From Cyanobium sp. (GTDB taxonomy: Bacteria > Cyanobacteriota > Cyanobacteriia > PCC-6307 > Cyanobiaceae), in the NCBI GenBank assembly GCA_007135755.1, contig SLIG01000057.1:1-32293 (forward strand): DNA of 32,293 bases, given 5' to 3'. Shown piece after piece: positions 1 to 7,075 of the stretch; position 1 is the first letter of the stretch, and each line of letters starts with the position of its first letter. Under the pieces are notes generated by a model. It did no database searches and was not told the DNA's origin. It was given only the letters and a program-made list of their open reading frames with translations. The translations under genes and the position numbers were made by a program.

Positions 1-537
1 AACCAGGGAAACGGGCCTGCCCACCCCTTGCAACGCCAGGCGTCTGAGGTGGGCTCGCTCAGCCCCGGCTACGCCGGGGCTGAGGCCCAGGGCATTTACA
101 CCACTGCTGGGGACGCCAGCATTATTGGGTAGCTTGTATATCTTAGTTTTCAGATCTGCTAAGGCAATACCATTCTTAAGAAAGTCTATCCGCAGCATCG
201 TGGCCAGCGGGGAGGTCCGGTTGCAGCTCTTCCTGCTAGTTTCTGACTCCTGGGGTTTGAGCATTTCCACCAGTGTCTGCCAAAGCTCCACCGCCTCCGT
301 TCGCGCCCGGATTTTCTTGCGTGGAGTTTTCTGCTTTGTGGTGGAATGCTCGTCCTCAGAGGCGCCGCGTTGCTTGCCTCGCAGAACCGCGGCCTTTCCC
401 TGAGATCTCTTGGCACTTCTCCCAGGCGTCGACTGGGCTTTCAAGGGTCTTTGGGATAAAGGTATGAGGATGTTAAAGTGGCCTAATATTGTGCACTCTG
501 TGACGTGCCATACGCCCAGATTCCTAAAGTCATTCAT
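1..537 (-). CDS. Hypothetical open frame, 3' end beyond left edge
   Basis: On the minus strand one frame has no stop from about position 708 to position 1, over 230 codons. The most upstream ATG that leaves most of the glycosyltransferase gene free is at 537. The predicted protein is basic and lysine/arginine rich in its first 80 residues, followed by a helical-looking stretch around TEAVELWQTLVEMLK. I recognise no family. Towards the window edge the frame passes through a perfect 12-bp inverted repeat and becomes more GC-rich, so the real gene could be shorter or a remnant. It overlaps the start of the glycosyltransferase by 33 bp in head-to-head orientation. The long open frame in moderate-GC DNA, with no competing gene, is the only support. 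This is also the only stretch above 300 bases in the window without a recognisable gene. Confidence 0.3.
   Translation of the reverse strand, partial: MNDFRNLGVWHVTECTILGHFNILIPLSQRPLKAQSTPGRSAKRSQGKAAVLRGKQRGASEDEHSTTKQKTPRKKIRARTEAVELWQTLVEMLKPQESETSRKSCNRTSPLATMLRIDFLKNGIALADLKTKIYKLPNNAGVPSSGVNALGLSPGVAGAERAHLRRLALQGVGRPVSLV
58..84. repeat. Perfect 12-bp inverted repeat with 3-nt loop
   Basis: Arms 58-69 (CTCAGCCCCGGC) and 73-84 (GCCGGGGCTGAG) are exact reverse complements around the loop TAC. No T-tract follows on either strand, so a classical terminator is not clear. It could be a dispersed palindromic element or the terminator of a gene outside the window. Confidence 0.5.
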
Positions 538-1467
538 GCTCTGTGGATGCAGGGAGAAGATAATGCTCCGAATATTGTCCAGAGTTGCTTGAATCGCTGG
601 CGAGAGCTTAATCCTAAATATTCGATCGAGGTCTATTGCCTGCGCGACATCCAGCAGTGCCTTGTTGATGTCGGTGGGATCCAGTCGGTCATGACCGTAC
701 AGGCAAAGTCAGACATTTTTAGGCTTTGGCTGCTTCGCCGATACGGGGGTATCTGGGTGGATGCGACCACCATGCCAGCACTTCCTTTGGACCACTGGCT
801 TCCGCGTGTATCCAAGACTGGCTTCTTTGCTTTTCGTGGTCACTTATCGCCACTTGAGATTGATAGCTACTTTCTGGCGTCTGCTCAAGGACACCCTCTC
901 GTTTCTCACTGGTGGGATGAGACTCGGAGGTATTGGAATAGGCCTCGTAAAAAGATGTATATGAATTCATGGCTTGAAAACTACAGCCCAGGCATCCAGG
1001 AGTCCATTGTCCGTGGCGAATCCGACGTCCATCCATATTATTGGGTTATGCATCTATTCAAGCGAGTTCTTGCAACTGAACAAGGCATGCAAGACGTGTG
1101 GAGTGCTGTGCCTCGAATTGATGGAGGCCTCTGCCATTCGTTGCAACTTGGGCTTGTTAAGGGTTCCAATGGAAGTTTAGTCGATCTGATCCGTATTGCT
1201 TCTTCGTCTTCGCCGCTCGAGCTAGCGCCTCTTGGCCAAGACGAATTAAAAGCCATTGCTCGAATGGCCCCTATTCAGAAGCTCGCAAGGCGGCTTAGTG
1301 AGTTGCCTGTAGACTGGGATGGCCTCTTCCGGGACATTCATGGGGGCCGGCACTACACAAAGCGAGAAGCTATTTATTCTGCGCTTCGGTGGCTTTTTCG
1401 CTCGACTCAACCAGTTTCTTCTCCTGGAGAAAGGCAAGGATTGAGGCCACGCTCTCCTCAAGAGTAA
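505..1467 (+). CDS. Capsular polysaccharide synthesis-type glycosyltransferase
   Basis: Predicted 320-residue cytoplasmic glycosyltransferase of the Caps_synth / DXD sugar-transferase type, which moves sugars from nucleotide-sugar donors onto surface polysaccharide. The N-terminus ([12 protein letters not shown], residues 6-17) and the block [21 protein letters not shown] (68-88), including the DxT donor/metal motif after GGIW, are family hallmarks. The start is GTG at 505; an in-frame stop lies at 484-486, so no longer form exists. Codon use is much more AT-rich than the rest of the window, which suggests horizontal acquisition as is common for surface-polysaccharide genes. The last ~31 codons lie antisense inside cysC and look non-conserved, as if the original 3' end was lost and a stop inside cysC is used. 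Acceptor and product are unknown. Confidence 0.75.
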   Translation: MPYAQIPKVIHALWMQGEDNAPNIVQSCLNRWRELNPKYSIEVYCLRDIQQCLVDVGGIQSVMTVQAKSDIFRLWLLRRYGGIWVDATTMPALPLDHWLPRVSKTGFFAFRGHLSPLEIDSYFLASAQGHPLVSHWWDETRRYWNRPRKKMYMNSWLENYSPGIQESIVRGESDVHPYYWVMHLFKRVLATEQGMQDVWSAVPRIDGGLCHSLQLGLVKGSNGSLVDLIRIASSSSPLELAPLGQDELKAIARMAPIQKLARRLSELPVDWDGLFRDIHGGRHYTKREAIYSALRWLFRSTQPVSSPGERQGLRPRSPQE

Positions 1468-2053
1468 GTTTTCCTGTTTCTATGCGCAGCGCTGGTTTTT
1501 CAGGCTCTTCATAGGGGCTGGAGATCCCTGTGAAATCCTTGATCTCTCCGGCCCGGGCCTTAGCATAGAGTCCCTTGGGATCTCTTTGCTCACACACCTC
1601 CAGTCCGGCGTCGCAGAAGATCTCGATGAAGTCGCCCTCGGGCACCAAGGCGCGCACCTTGTCGCGATCGGCCCTGAATGGCGACACGAAGGCGGTGAGC
1701 ACCACCACGCCGGCATCGAGGAACAGCTTGGCCACCTCGCCGATGCGGCGGATGTTCTCCTCCCGGTCGGCATCGGAGAAGCCCAGGTCCTGGCAGAGGC
1801 CATGGCGGATGTTGTCGCCGTCGAGCACGTAGGAGGCGATGCCCTGCTCGAACAGGACCGAATTCACCGCATTGGCCAGGGTGCTCTTGCCCGAGCCGCT
1901 CAGGCCCGTGAACCAGAGAATCGCGCTGCGGTGTCCCCGCTGGTGCGCCCAGGCGGCGCGGGTCACCGTGCTGTGGTGCCACACGATGTTGGTGCTGTTG
2001 CCCTGGCTGGTGAGCGCTCCGTAGGCGGGGTTGCTGGCGGGGCTGGCGGTCAT
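1370..2053 (-). CDS. cysC: Adenylyl-sulfate (APS) kinase
   Basis: Phosphorylates adenosine 5'-phosphosulfate with ATP to make PAPS for sulfate assimilation or for sulfotransferases. The 227-residue protein has the N-terminal STNIVWH block, Walker A GLSGSGKS (residues 50-57), the APS-binding DGDNIRHGL (78-86), the FVSPFRADR segment with the conserved serine at 124, and [10 protein letters not shown] (158-167). The ATG at 2053 gives a normal length. The C-terminal ~14 residues ([14 protein letters not shown]) extend past the usual end, and this part overlaps the convergent glycosyltransferase gene by 98 bp. A toxin-antitoxin pair lies immediately upstream on the same strand, 61 bp away. The family assignment is secure; whether PAPS here feeds polysaccharide sulfation is inference from the neighbour. 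Confidence 0.95.
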   Translation of the reverse strand: MTASPASNPAYGALTSQGNSTNIVWHHSTVTRAAWAHQRGHRSAILWFTGLSGSGKSTLANAVNSVLFEQGIASYVLDGDNIRHGLCQDLGFSDADREENIRRIGEVAKLFLDAGVVVLTAFVSPFRADRDKVRALVPEGDFIEIFCDAGLEVCEQRDPKGLYAKARAGEIKDFTGISSPYEEPEKPALRIETGKLTLEESVASILAFLQEKKLVESSEKATEAQNK

Positions 2054-2114
2054 GCGGCTGCGGGCGGTGAAGTCGATCGGGCCATTCTCCCCCCAGGCCC
2101 GGCTCCGCCCAGGA

Positions 2115-2552
2115 TCAGACCGTGCTGTTCAGCGGATTGCTCCAGCGCAAGCCGGGGAAGCGGGAGAAATCGCTGTCGTTGGAGTGCACCGTCGCCTGGT
2201 TTTCGATGGCCAGTGCCGCGATGTGGGCATCGCTGATCAGCGCCGCGGTGAGGACGCCGGTTTCGCAGAAGCCCGTCAGGATCGTCAGGTGGCGCGGGCC
2301 CGGCTGCAGGACCCGCACCGATGGCTGCTCCAGCCAGCTGTGCAGATGGTGCAGGGCGGTGGCCATCTCCATCGGCCTCACCAGCACCGTCCGGCTGGTC
2401 ATGATCCGCAGGAAGCCCAGAGCCACCACCCAGGGGATCGCCACAGGCTGGCTGCCACGAACAGCACACTCCCACCACTCCCTGGCCCGCTGGTGGTGCG
2501 GGGCGTCGGAGTTGTAGGCGTAGACCAGCAGATTCACATCGGGGATGATCAC
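2115..2552 (-). CDS. vapC: PIN-domain ribonuclease toxin, VapC type
   Basis: Predicted toxin of a type II toxin-antitoxin module. PIN-domain toxins cleave RNA with a Mg2+-binding acidic cluster. The 145-residue protein starts [14 protein letters not shown] (first Asp at 5) and carries the GFLRI block, then [10 protein letters not shown] and [13 protein letters not shown], which supply the later acidic residues. The GFLRI block where other PIN toxins have a glutamate fits the mycobacterial-type PIN subfamily. The start is GTG at 2552. It sits 13 nt downstream of its ribbon-helix-helix antitoxin on the same strand, the usual antitoxin-first order. The target RNA cannot be read from sequence. 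Confidence 0.88.
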   Translation of the reverse strand: MIIPDVNLLVYAYNSDAPHHQRAREWWECAVRGSQPVAIPWVVALGFLRIMTSRTVLVRPMEMATALHHLHSWLEQPSVRVLQPGPRHLTILTGFCETGVLTAALISDAHIAALAIENQATVHSNDSDFSRFPGLRWSNPLNSTV

Positions 2553-2565
2553 GGTCTGGAGATGA

Positions 2566-2847
2566 TCAACGTGCCTGGCCTTGCGGCATCTGGGCCGCCA
2601 TGAACCGTTCCGCCTCCAGCTGATCCACCAGCTGGTTGAGCCGCAGGGGATCGATGCCCGGCATCAGCCCGCAGGCCTGGGGCTGCACCACAAAGGCCGC
2701 CGTGCCGGTATCTGCTGGATGGTCGCCCGTTGCCAACCCTCTGCGGATCGCGGCATTGACAACGTCCTTGAAGCTTCGTCCTGACAGACGCGCGGAGCGA
2801 TGGAGCGCTTCGGCGAGGTCGTCGTCGAGCGTCAGCGTGGTGCGCAT
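2566..2847 (-). CDS. vapB: Ribbon-helix-helix antitoxin, VapB type
   Basis: Predicted antitoxin and autorepressor for the PIN toxin just downstream. The N-terminal 40 residues (MRTTLTLDDDLAEALHRSAR then FKDVVNAAIRRGL) are a typical ribbon-helix-helix DNA-binding fold: a short beta strand with alternating polar residues and two helices. The C-terminal half, ending in LNQLVDQLEAERFMAAQMP, is probably the toxin-wrapping tail. The start is ATG at 2847. Family members usually bind operators in their own promoter, so the 145 bp before the divergent Phd-type gene is the likely regulatory region; I saw no clear operator palindrome there. Confidence 0.85.
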   Translation of the reverse strand: MRTTLTLDDDLAEALHRSARLSGRSFKDVVNAAIRRGLATGDHPADTGTAAFVVQPQACGLMPGIDPLRLNQLVDQLEAERFMAAQMPQGQAR

Positions 2848-2992
2848 GGGCCCGTGGCAGTGCGGTGGACATCATGATGTCACCAGTCAAGCGCGTCAGG
2901 ATGTGCCAAGCCTCAGAGCCGCGGGGCATGGAGGGCTTCACCTTTGGACTTAGTCCTTGGCTAAGCTGGATCAGCTGATTGGCGCTCAAGCC

Positions 2993-3322
2993 ATGGATGC
3001 CGTCCCGCCTGCCTCAGTTTCAGATCCGGACGCTCGGAGCACCGCTGTTCCCCTGCGAACGGTGAATGTGCACCAGGCGAAAACCCACCTCTCGCGCCTG
3101 ATCGACGACGCCCACGCCGGCGAGACCATCCTGCTCGCCAAGGCCGGCAAACCCTGGGCCCGGCTGATGCCCCTGGCGCCGCCATCGCCCCAGCGCATTC
3201 CTGGCCGCCTGCGCAGCCGGGGTCCCCTCAGCCAGCCCGATGGCCTGCTCGAGCCCCTGGAGCCCGAGGAGCTCGCCGCCTGGGAGAACGGCCCGCTGAC
3301 GCCCTGGATGCCCCAGCCTTGA
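2993..3322 (+). CDS. Phd/YefM-family antitoxin
   Basis: Predicted antitoxin of a second type II module. The core VNVHQAKTHLSRLIDDAHAG followed by ETILLAKAGKPWARLMPL is the classic Phd/YefM N-terminal dimerisation and DNA-binding domain; the C-terminal region (PLEPEELAAWENGPL) is the likely toxin-binding tail. I chose the ATG at 2993. A TTG at 2957 would add 12 residues, and a GTG at 3062 begins exactly at the conserved core and may be the true start, since family proteins usually begin within a few residues of this motif. The gene ends in a 4-bp overlap (TTGA) with the PIN toxin, indicating translational coupling. Confidence 0.85.
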   Translation: MDAVPPASVSDPDARSTAVPLRTVNVHQAKTHLSRLIDDAHAGETILLAKAGKPWARLMPLAPPSPQRIPGRLRSRGPLSQPDGLLEPLEPEELAAWENGPLTPWMPQP

Positions 3323-3717
3323 GTGCTCCACCCGCCTACCTGCTCGACAGTCACGTGCTGCTGTGGTGGTGGTTCGATCCCGAGCGCCTCTCAGCTCCGG
3401 TGCGGGCCCTGCTCGTCGACCCCGGCACCGCGATCCTGGTGAGTGCTGCCTCGGTGTGGGAACTGAGCCTCAAGCACCATCAAGGCAAGCTGCCGGAGCT
3501 GGACACCGCCATCGCCGACCTGCCGGGCCTGCTGCAGGCCGATGGCTTCCAGCCCCTGCCGATCGCCCTGGCCCATGGGCTGCGGGGCGGCGCTTACCGC
3601 CAGCCCCACCGCGACCCCTTCGATCGCATGCTGGCGGCCCAGGCCGAACTGGAGCGGCTGGTGCTGCTCACCGCCGATCCGGCGTTGGCTGCCTTCCCTT
3701 GCCTGACGCTCTGGTGA
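3319..3717 (+). CDS. PIN-domain toxin, VapC (Sll0205-like type)
   Basis: Predicted RNase toxin paired with the upstream Phd/YefM antitoxin. The 132-residue protein has YLLDSHVLLWWWFDP (first Asp at about 10), SAASVWELSLKHHQGKL with the conserved Glu, the PHRDPFDRMLAAQA block with further Asp residues, and TADPAL near the end: the complete PIN acidic set. The arrangement LLDSHVLLWW ... SVWELSLK ... DPFDRMLAAQA is the form usually partnered with Phd-type antitoxins. The start is TTG at 3319, overlapping the antitoxin stop. It converges on the SUI1-family gene with 19 bp between stops, leaving little room for terminators. Confidence 0.88.
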   Translation: MSAPPAYLLDSHVLLWWWFDPERLSAPVRALLVDPGTAILVSAASVWELSLKHHQGKLPELDTAIADLPGLLQADGFQPLPIALAHGLRGGAYRQPHRDPFDRMLAAQAELERLVLLTADPALAAFPCLTLW

Positions 3718-3736
3718 GGGCCGAGCGGCTTGGCCT

Positions 3737-4072
3737 TCAGCCCCCCGCCTGCTTCGGCCGGTAGCCCGCCGCCTCCAACGCCGTCAGGGCGGCGGCCACC
3801 TGGTCGCCCTGCAGTTCGATCAGGCCGTCCTTGAGGGTGCCGCCGGTGCCGGCGGCGGCCTTGAGCTGCTTGAGCAGGGCCTTGAGCTCAGCCTCGGGAG
3901 CATCCAGGCCGGTGATGGCGGTCACGAGCTTGCCACCCTTGCCTGCTTTGGTGCGCTGCACCCGCACCCGCTGCTGAGCCTTCGCAACCCCAGGGGCGCC
4001 TGCCGCGGGGCGTTGCTGGGCGGCGGGGAGCCCCGAGCCGCTGAATTCCTGCCAGCCACCTGTTCTGGCCAT
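3737..4072 (-). CDS. SUI1/eIF1-family translation factor (YciH-like)
   Basis: Predicted small cytoplasmic protein of the SUI1 (eIF1) family; bacterial YciH members are thought to influence start-site fidelity, but their role is poorly established. The conserved domain occupies about residues 33-110: VRVQRTKAGKGGKLVTAITGL, then LKALLKQLKAAAGTGGTLKDG (the typical TGGT-K-G turn) and IELQGDQVAAALTALEAAGY. The 111-residue length is normal. The start is ATG at 4072. It lies 37 nt downstream of a toxin gene on the same strand, so read-through from that module is possible. The gene is probably ancestral to the locus, with the flanking toxin-antitoxin pairs added around it. Confidence 0.9.
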   Translation of the reverse strand: MARTGGWQEFSGSGLPAAQQRPAAGAPGVAKAQQRVRVQRTKAGKGGKLVTAITGLDAPEAELKALLKQLKAAAGTGGTLKDGLIELQGDQVAAALTALEAAGYRPKQAGG

Positions 4073-4109
4073 GGGCGCACGTCCGTCAACCGCCCTCCAT
4101 CGTCACGCG

Positions 4110-4544
4110 TCAGCTGCCACACCCACTGCTCAATGCAGCGGCCGCCAGCCGTGCATCCGCCGAGATCAGCACGGCCCCGTGGCGCAGCGCCAGGGCCAGG
4201 TAGCTGGCGTCATAGACGCTGAGGCCGAATTGCTGACTCAGTCGCAGGGCCGGCAGACAGAGATCGGCCGTGGGTGCGGTGCGCAGCGGCAACTGCTGCA
4301 GTTCTTGCAGGAGGTCCTCGGCTTCCCCGGGGCTGAGCAGGTCCCGCGCCACCTGTTTGCCCACCACCGAGGTCATCTCCAGCCAGCAGAGATCCGGCAC
4401 CAGCAGCAGGCCCTCGCCGCGGCAGCCGCGCTCCATGACGGCCTCCAGGGTCGCCGGCAGGGGGCCATCGGCCAGATAGAGGCGCAGCAGGGCCGAGGCG
4501 TCGAGAACGTGAGACGCCTCGGGGGATCGCGCTTCAGCGGTCAC
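4110..4544 (-). CDS. PIN-domain toxin, third VapC-type module
   Basis: Predicted 144-residue PIN RNase. HVLDASALLRLYL gives the first Asp, PDLCWLEMTSVVGK the conserved Glu, SVYDASYLALALRHG the third acidic residue and LISADARLAAAA the fourth. I chose the GTG at 4544, which overlaps the antitoxin gene by 11 bp; a longer frame from 4616 would begin inside the antitoxin coding region and has no homologous-looking N-terminus. It belongs to the FitB-like class by domain order and partner. The SUI1-family gene follows 37 nt downstream on the same strand. Confidence 0.85.
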   Translation of the reverse strand: MTAEARSPEASHVLDASALLRLYLADGPLPATLEAVMERGCRGEGLLLVPDLCWLEMTSVVGKQVARDLLSPGEAEDLLQELQQLPLRTAPTADLCLPALRLSQQFGLSVYDASYLALALRHGAVLISADARLAAAALSSGCGS

Positions 4545-4764
4545 GGTCGGCGCGCAGGTCGTCCAGCAGGCCGGGTATCGGGCGGTCCCGCATCCGTTCT
4601 CGCCACTGGCGGGCACGCTCCATCGCGCTTGGCTGGCTCAGTCGCACCTCCCGCTCGATCAGCAGCCGCGCCTGTTCCTGCATGCTGCGGTGATTGCGGG
4701 CAGCCAGGGCCTTGAGTCCGTCGTAGATGTCCTGGGGGATCCCTCGCAAGCTCAGTGATGGCAT
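4534..4764 (-). CDS. FitA/VapB-type ribbon-helix-helix antitoxin
   Basis: Predicted 76-residue antitoxin for the overlapping PIN toxin. MPSLSLRGIPQDIYDGLKAL followed by AARNHRSMQEQARLLIEREV matches the FitA-like Arc ribbon-helix-helix pattern: a beta strand SLSLRGIP, a helix with LKALAARNHRSM, then EQARLLIE. The C-terminus (MRDRPIPGLLDDLRADRDR) is the probable toxin-binding tail. The ATG at 4764 starts directly at the fold; an upstream start at 4788 would add 8 unconserved residues. The 131 bp between this gene and trpB should contain the divergent promoters. Confidence 0.85.
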   Translation of the reverse strand: MPSLSLRGIPQDIYDGLKALAARNHRSMQEQARLLIEREVRLSQPSAMERARQWRERMRDRPIPGLLDDLRADRDR

Positions 4765-4895
4765 GAAGCGGGTCAGCGCTGAGATCAAAACGATATCGAC
4801 TTGTCACGCCTGCGCCTGCTGATCTGGCGCTCCGCCCGCCGGGCGCCCCCCGCCCCAGCCGCTGCCTACGCTGGCCGTAACAGCCCCGGCCCCTG

Positions 4896-6161
4896 GTGAC
4901 CAGCACCGTTCCCCCCCGCAGCAGCACTCCGGCCGGGCCGGACGCCCTTCAGCCCCAGGCCCGGCCCAACGCCGCCGGCCGCTTCGGGCGTTTCGGTGGC
5001 CAGTACGTGCCGGAAACCCTGATGCCGGCCCTGGCCGAGCTGGAGGCCGCCGCCGCCGAGGCCTGGGCCGATCCCGCCTTCACCGGCCGGCTCAACCACC
5101 TGCTGCGCACCTACGTGGGCCGGCCCAGCCCCCTCTATGAGGCCGAGCGGCTCACCGAGCACTACGCGCGCCCCGAGGGCGGCCCGCGCCTCTGGCTGAA
5201 GCGGGAAGACCTCAACCACACCGGCGCCCACAAGATCAACAACGCCCTCGGCCAGGCGCTGCTGGCCTTGCGCATGGGCAAGAAACGCATCATCGCCGAA
5301 ACCGGCGCCGGCCAGCACGGCGTGGCCACGGCCACCGTCTGTGCCCGCTTCGGCCTGGAATGCGTCGTCTACATGGGCGCCGAGGACATGCGCCGTCAGG
5401 CCCTCAACGTCTTCCGCATGCGCCTGCTGGGCGCCACGGTGCAGCCGGTCACCGCCGGCACCGCCACCCTCAAGGACGCCACCAGCGAGGCGATCCGCGA
5501 CTGGGTGACCAACGTGGAGAGCACCCACTACATCCTCGGCTCGGTGGCCGGCCCCCACCCCTACCCGATGCTGGTGCGCGACTTCCACGCCTGCATCGGC
5601 CTCGAGGCGAAAGCCCAGTGCGCCGAGGCCTTCGGCCGCCTCCCGGATGTGCTGGTGGCCTGCGTTGGCGGCGGCTCCAACGCCATGGGCCTGTTCCATC
5701 CCTTCGTGGAAGACACGAGCGTGCGGCTGGTGGGCGTGGAAGCCGCCGGCGAGGGGGTGGCCTCAGGCCGCCACGCCGCCACCATCACCGAGGGGCGAGT
5801 AGGCGTGCTGCACGGTGCCATGAGCCTGCTGCTCCAGGACGGCGAGGGCCAGGTGCAGGAGGCCCACTCGATCAGCGCCGGCCTCGACTACCCCGGCGTT
5901 GGCCCCGAGCACAGCTACCTGCGTGAGATCGGCCGGGCCGAGTATCTGGCCGTCTCCGACGACGAGGCCCTGGCCGCCCTGCGCCTGGTGAGCGAGCTGG
6001 AGGGGATCATCCCGGCCCTGGAAACGGCCCACGCCTTCGCCGCCCTCGACCAACTCTGCCCCACCCTCGCCCCCGGCACCGAGGTGGTGCTCAACCTCTC
6101 GGGCCGCGGTGACAAGGACGTGAACACCGTGGCCGAGCGGCTGGGGGGTCTGAACGGCTGA
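4896..6161 (+). CDS. trpB: Tryptophan synthase beta chain
   Basis: Catalyses the PLP-dependent condensation of indole and serine to tryptophan, working with the alpha subunit TrpA, which is not encoded here. The 421-residue protein shows [14 protein letters not shown] at the start of the fold (33-46), the PLP lysine in [14 protein letters not shown] (K113), [13 protein letters not shown] (134-146), the phosphate-binding GGGSNAMG (258-265) and LSGRGDKDV near the C-terminus. The start is GTG at 4896; the first ~28 residues are a low-complexity lead typical of cyanobacterial TrpB. It is a stand-alone gene converging on anbu with 50 bp between stops. Confidence 0.97.
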   Translation: MTSTVPPRSSTPAGPDALQPQARPNAAGRFGRFGGQYVPETLMPALAELEAAAAEAWADPAFTGRLNHLLRTYVGRPSPLYEAERLTEHYARPEGGPRLWLKREDLNHTGAHKINNALGQALLALRMGKKRIIAETGAGQHGVATATVCARFGLECVVYMGAEDMRRQALNVFRMRLLGATVQPVTAGTATLKDATSEAIRDWVTNVESTHYILGSVAGPHPYPMLVRDFHACIGLEAKAQCAEAFGRLPDVLVACVGGGSNAMGLFHPFVEDTSVRLVGVEAAGEGVASGRHAATITEGRVGVLHGAMSLLLQDGEGQVQEAHSISAGLDYPGVGPEHSYLREIGRAEYLAVSDDEALAALRLVSELEGIIPALETAHAFAALDQLCPTLAPGTEVVLNLSGRGDKDVNTVAERLGGLNG

Positions 6162-6211
6162 ACTGGCCTGAGCGGCTGATCCGGTCCTGGGCAGGTCTGC
6201 TGGCCAGGGTT

Positions 6212-7063
6212 TCAGCTCAGGGCAGGATCCGTGATGGTGCTGGTCCACCTGGCCGTGCTGGCCCCGTCGTTGCCGGTCTGGGGTTCCCACGGGAAGCGCG
6301 GCAGCCGCTCCAGAGCTTCGCGCTGAACCTCCACCCAGGTGTGCAGAAACCCCTGCAGGGCCTCTGAATCCGCCCCCAGGCGCAGCTGCTGGGCCACGCG
6401 CAGTTCGTCGCGGCGCAGGATCACCAGGTCGAAGGGCGGCCCCACGGTGAGGTTGGAGCGGCGCGTGATCACCTGCGACACCAGGCACAGCCGGGCCGCA
6501 TCCTCCAGCGACATCGCCGTGTTGGCCAGGCCATCGAGGGGCGGCTTGCCGTATTTGCTCTCGCCGATCTGCAGGAACGGGGTTTCGGTGGTGGCCATCA
6601 CCGCATTGCCCTGGGGATAGATCATGAACAGCCCATGGGGCTGGCCGGCGATCTGGCCGCCGAGGATGAACGAGGCCGAGCCGCTGGCCCCCGCCTGGGA
6701 GAGCACCGGCTTGAACTCCGCCTGCACCTCGCGGCTGATCTGCCCGATGTAGTCGGCCACCTCGAACAGGTAGTCGGCATCCAGCAGGGAGCCGAGCCGT
6801 CTCTGCTCATCGGTGCTCTTGCCCTTCTCCTCGCTGGCCCCCCGGCCTCGCTGGGCCCGGTCGAGATCGCGCCGGATCCGGTTCAGAACCGCCTGGGTGG
6901 TGGCCAGGTTGCCCGCCGCCAGCAGCACGATCAGGCGGTCGTCGGAGGGCCGGAAGATGTGCATCTTCCTGTAGGTGGAGATGTAGTCCACCCCCGCGTT
7001 GGTGCGGCAGTCCGACGCCATCACCAGCCCCGCTTCCAGCAGGAAGCCCAGGCAATAGGTCAT
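6212..7063 (-). CDS. anbu: Proteasome-like peptidase Anbu
   Basis: Predicted self-assembling Ntn-hydrolase of the Anbu family, an HslV/20S-beta relative. The N-terminus MTYCLGFLLEAGLVMASDCR continuing TNAGVDYISTYRKM is the family signature. Removal of Met1 would expose the nucleophile Thr2, with Asp18 and Lys33 as the other proteasome-type catalytic residues. Length (283) is larger than HslV, as expected for Anbu. Family operons typically contain a transglutaminase-like protein, an alpha-E protein and a circularly permuted ATP-grasp protein; none is in this window. Instead the gene starts 12 nt after the hrcA stop on the same strand, so it is almost certainly co-transcribed with the heat-shock repressor. 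Substrates of this family are unknown. Confidence 0.88.
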   Translation of the reverse strand: MTYCLGFLLEAGLVMASDCRTNAGVDYISTYRKMHIFRPSDDRLIVLLAAGNLATTQAVLNRIRRDLDRAQRGRGASEEKGKSTDEQRRLGSLLDADYLFEVADYIGQISREVQAEFKPVLSQAGASGSASFILGGQIAGQPHGLFMIYPQGNAVMATTETPFLQIGESKYGKPPLDGLANTAMSLEDAARLCLVSQVITRRSNLTVGPPFDLVILRRDELRVAQQLRLGADSEALQGFLHTWVEVQREALERLPRFPWEPQTGNDGASTARWTSTITDPALS

Positions 7064-7075
7064 CGGCTCGTCGCC

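Noticed and set aside
125-403. A 92-codon plus-strand frame near the left edge
   Set aside because: Begins at TTG, has no recognisable features and lies opposite the longer minus-strand frame.
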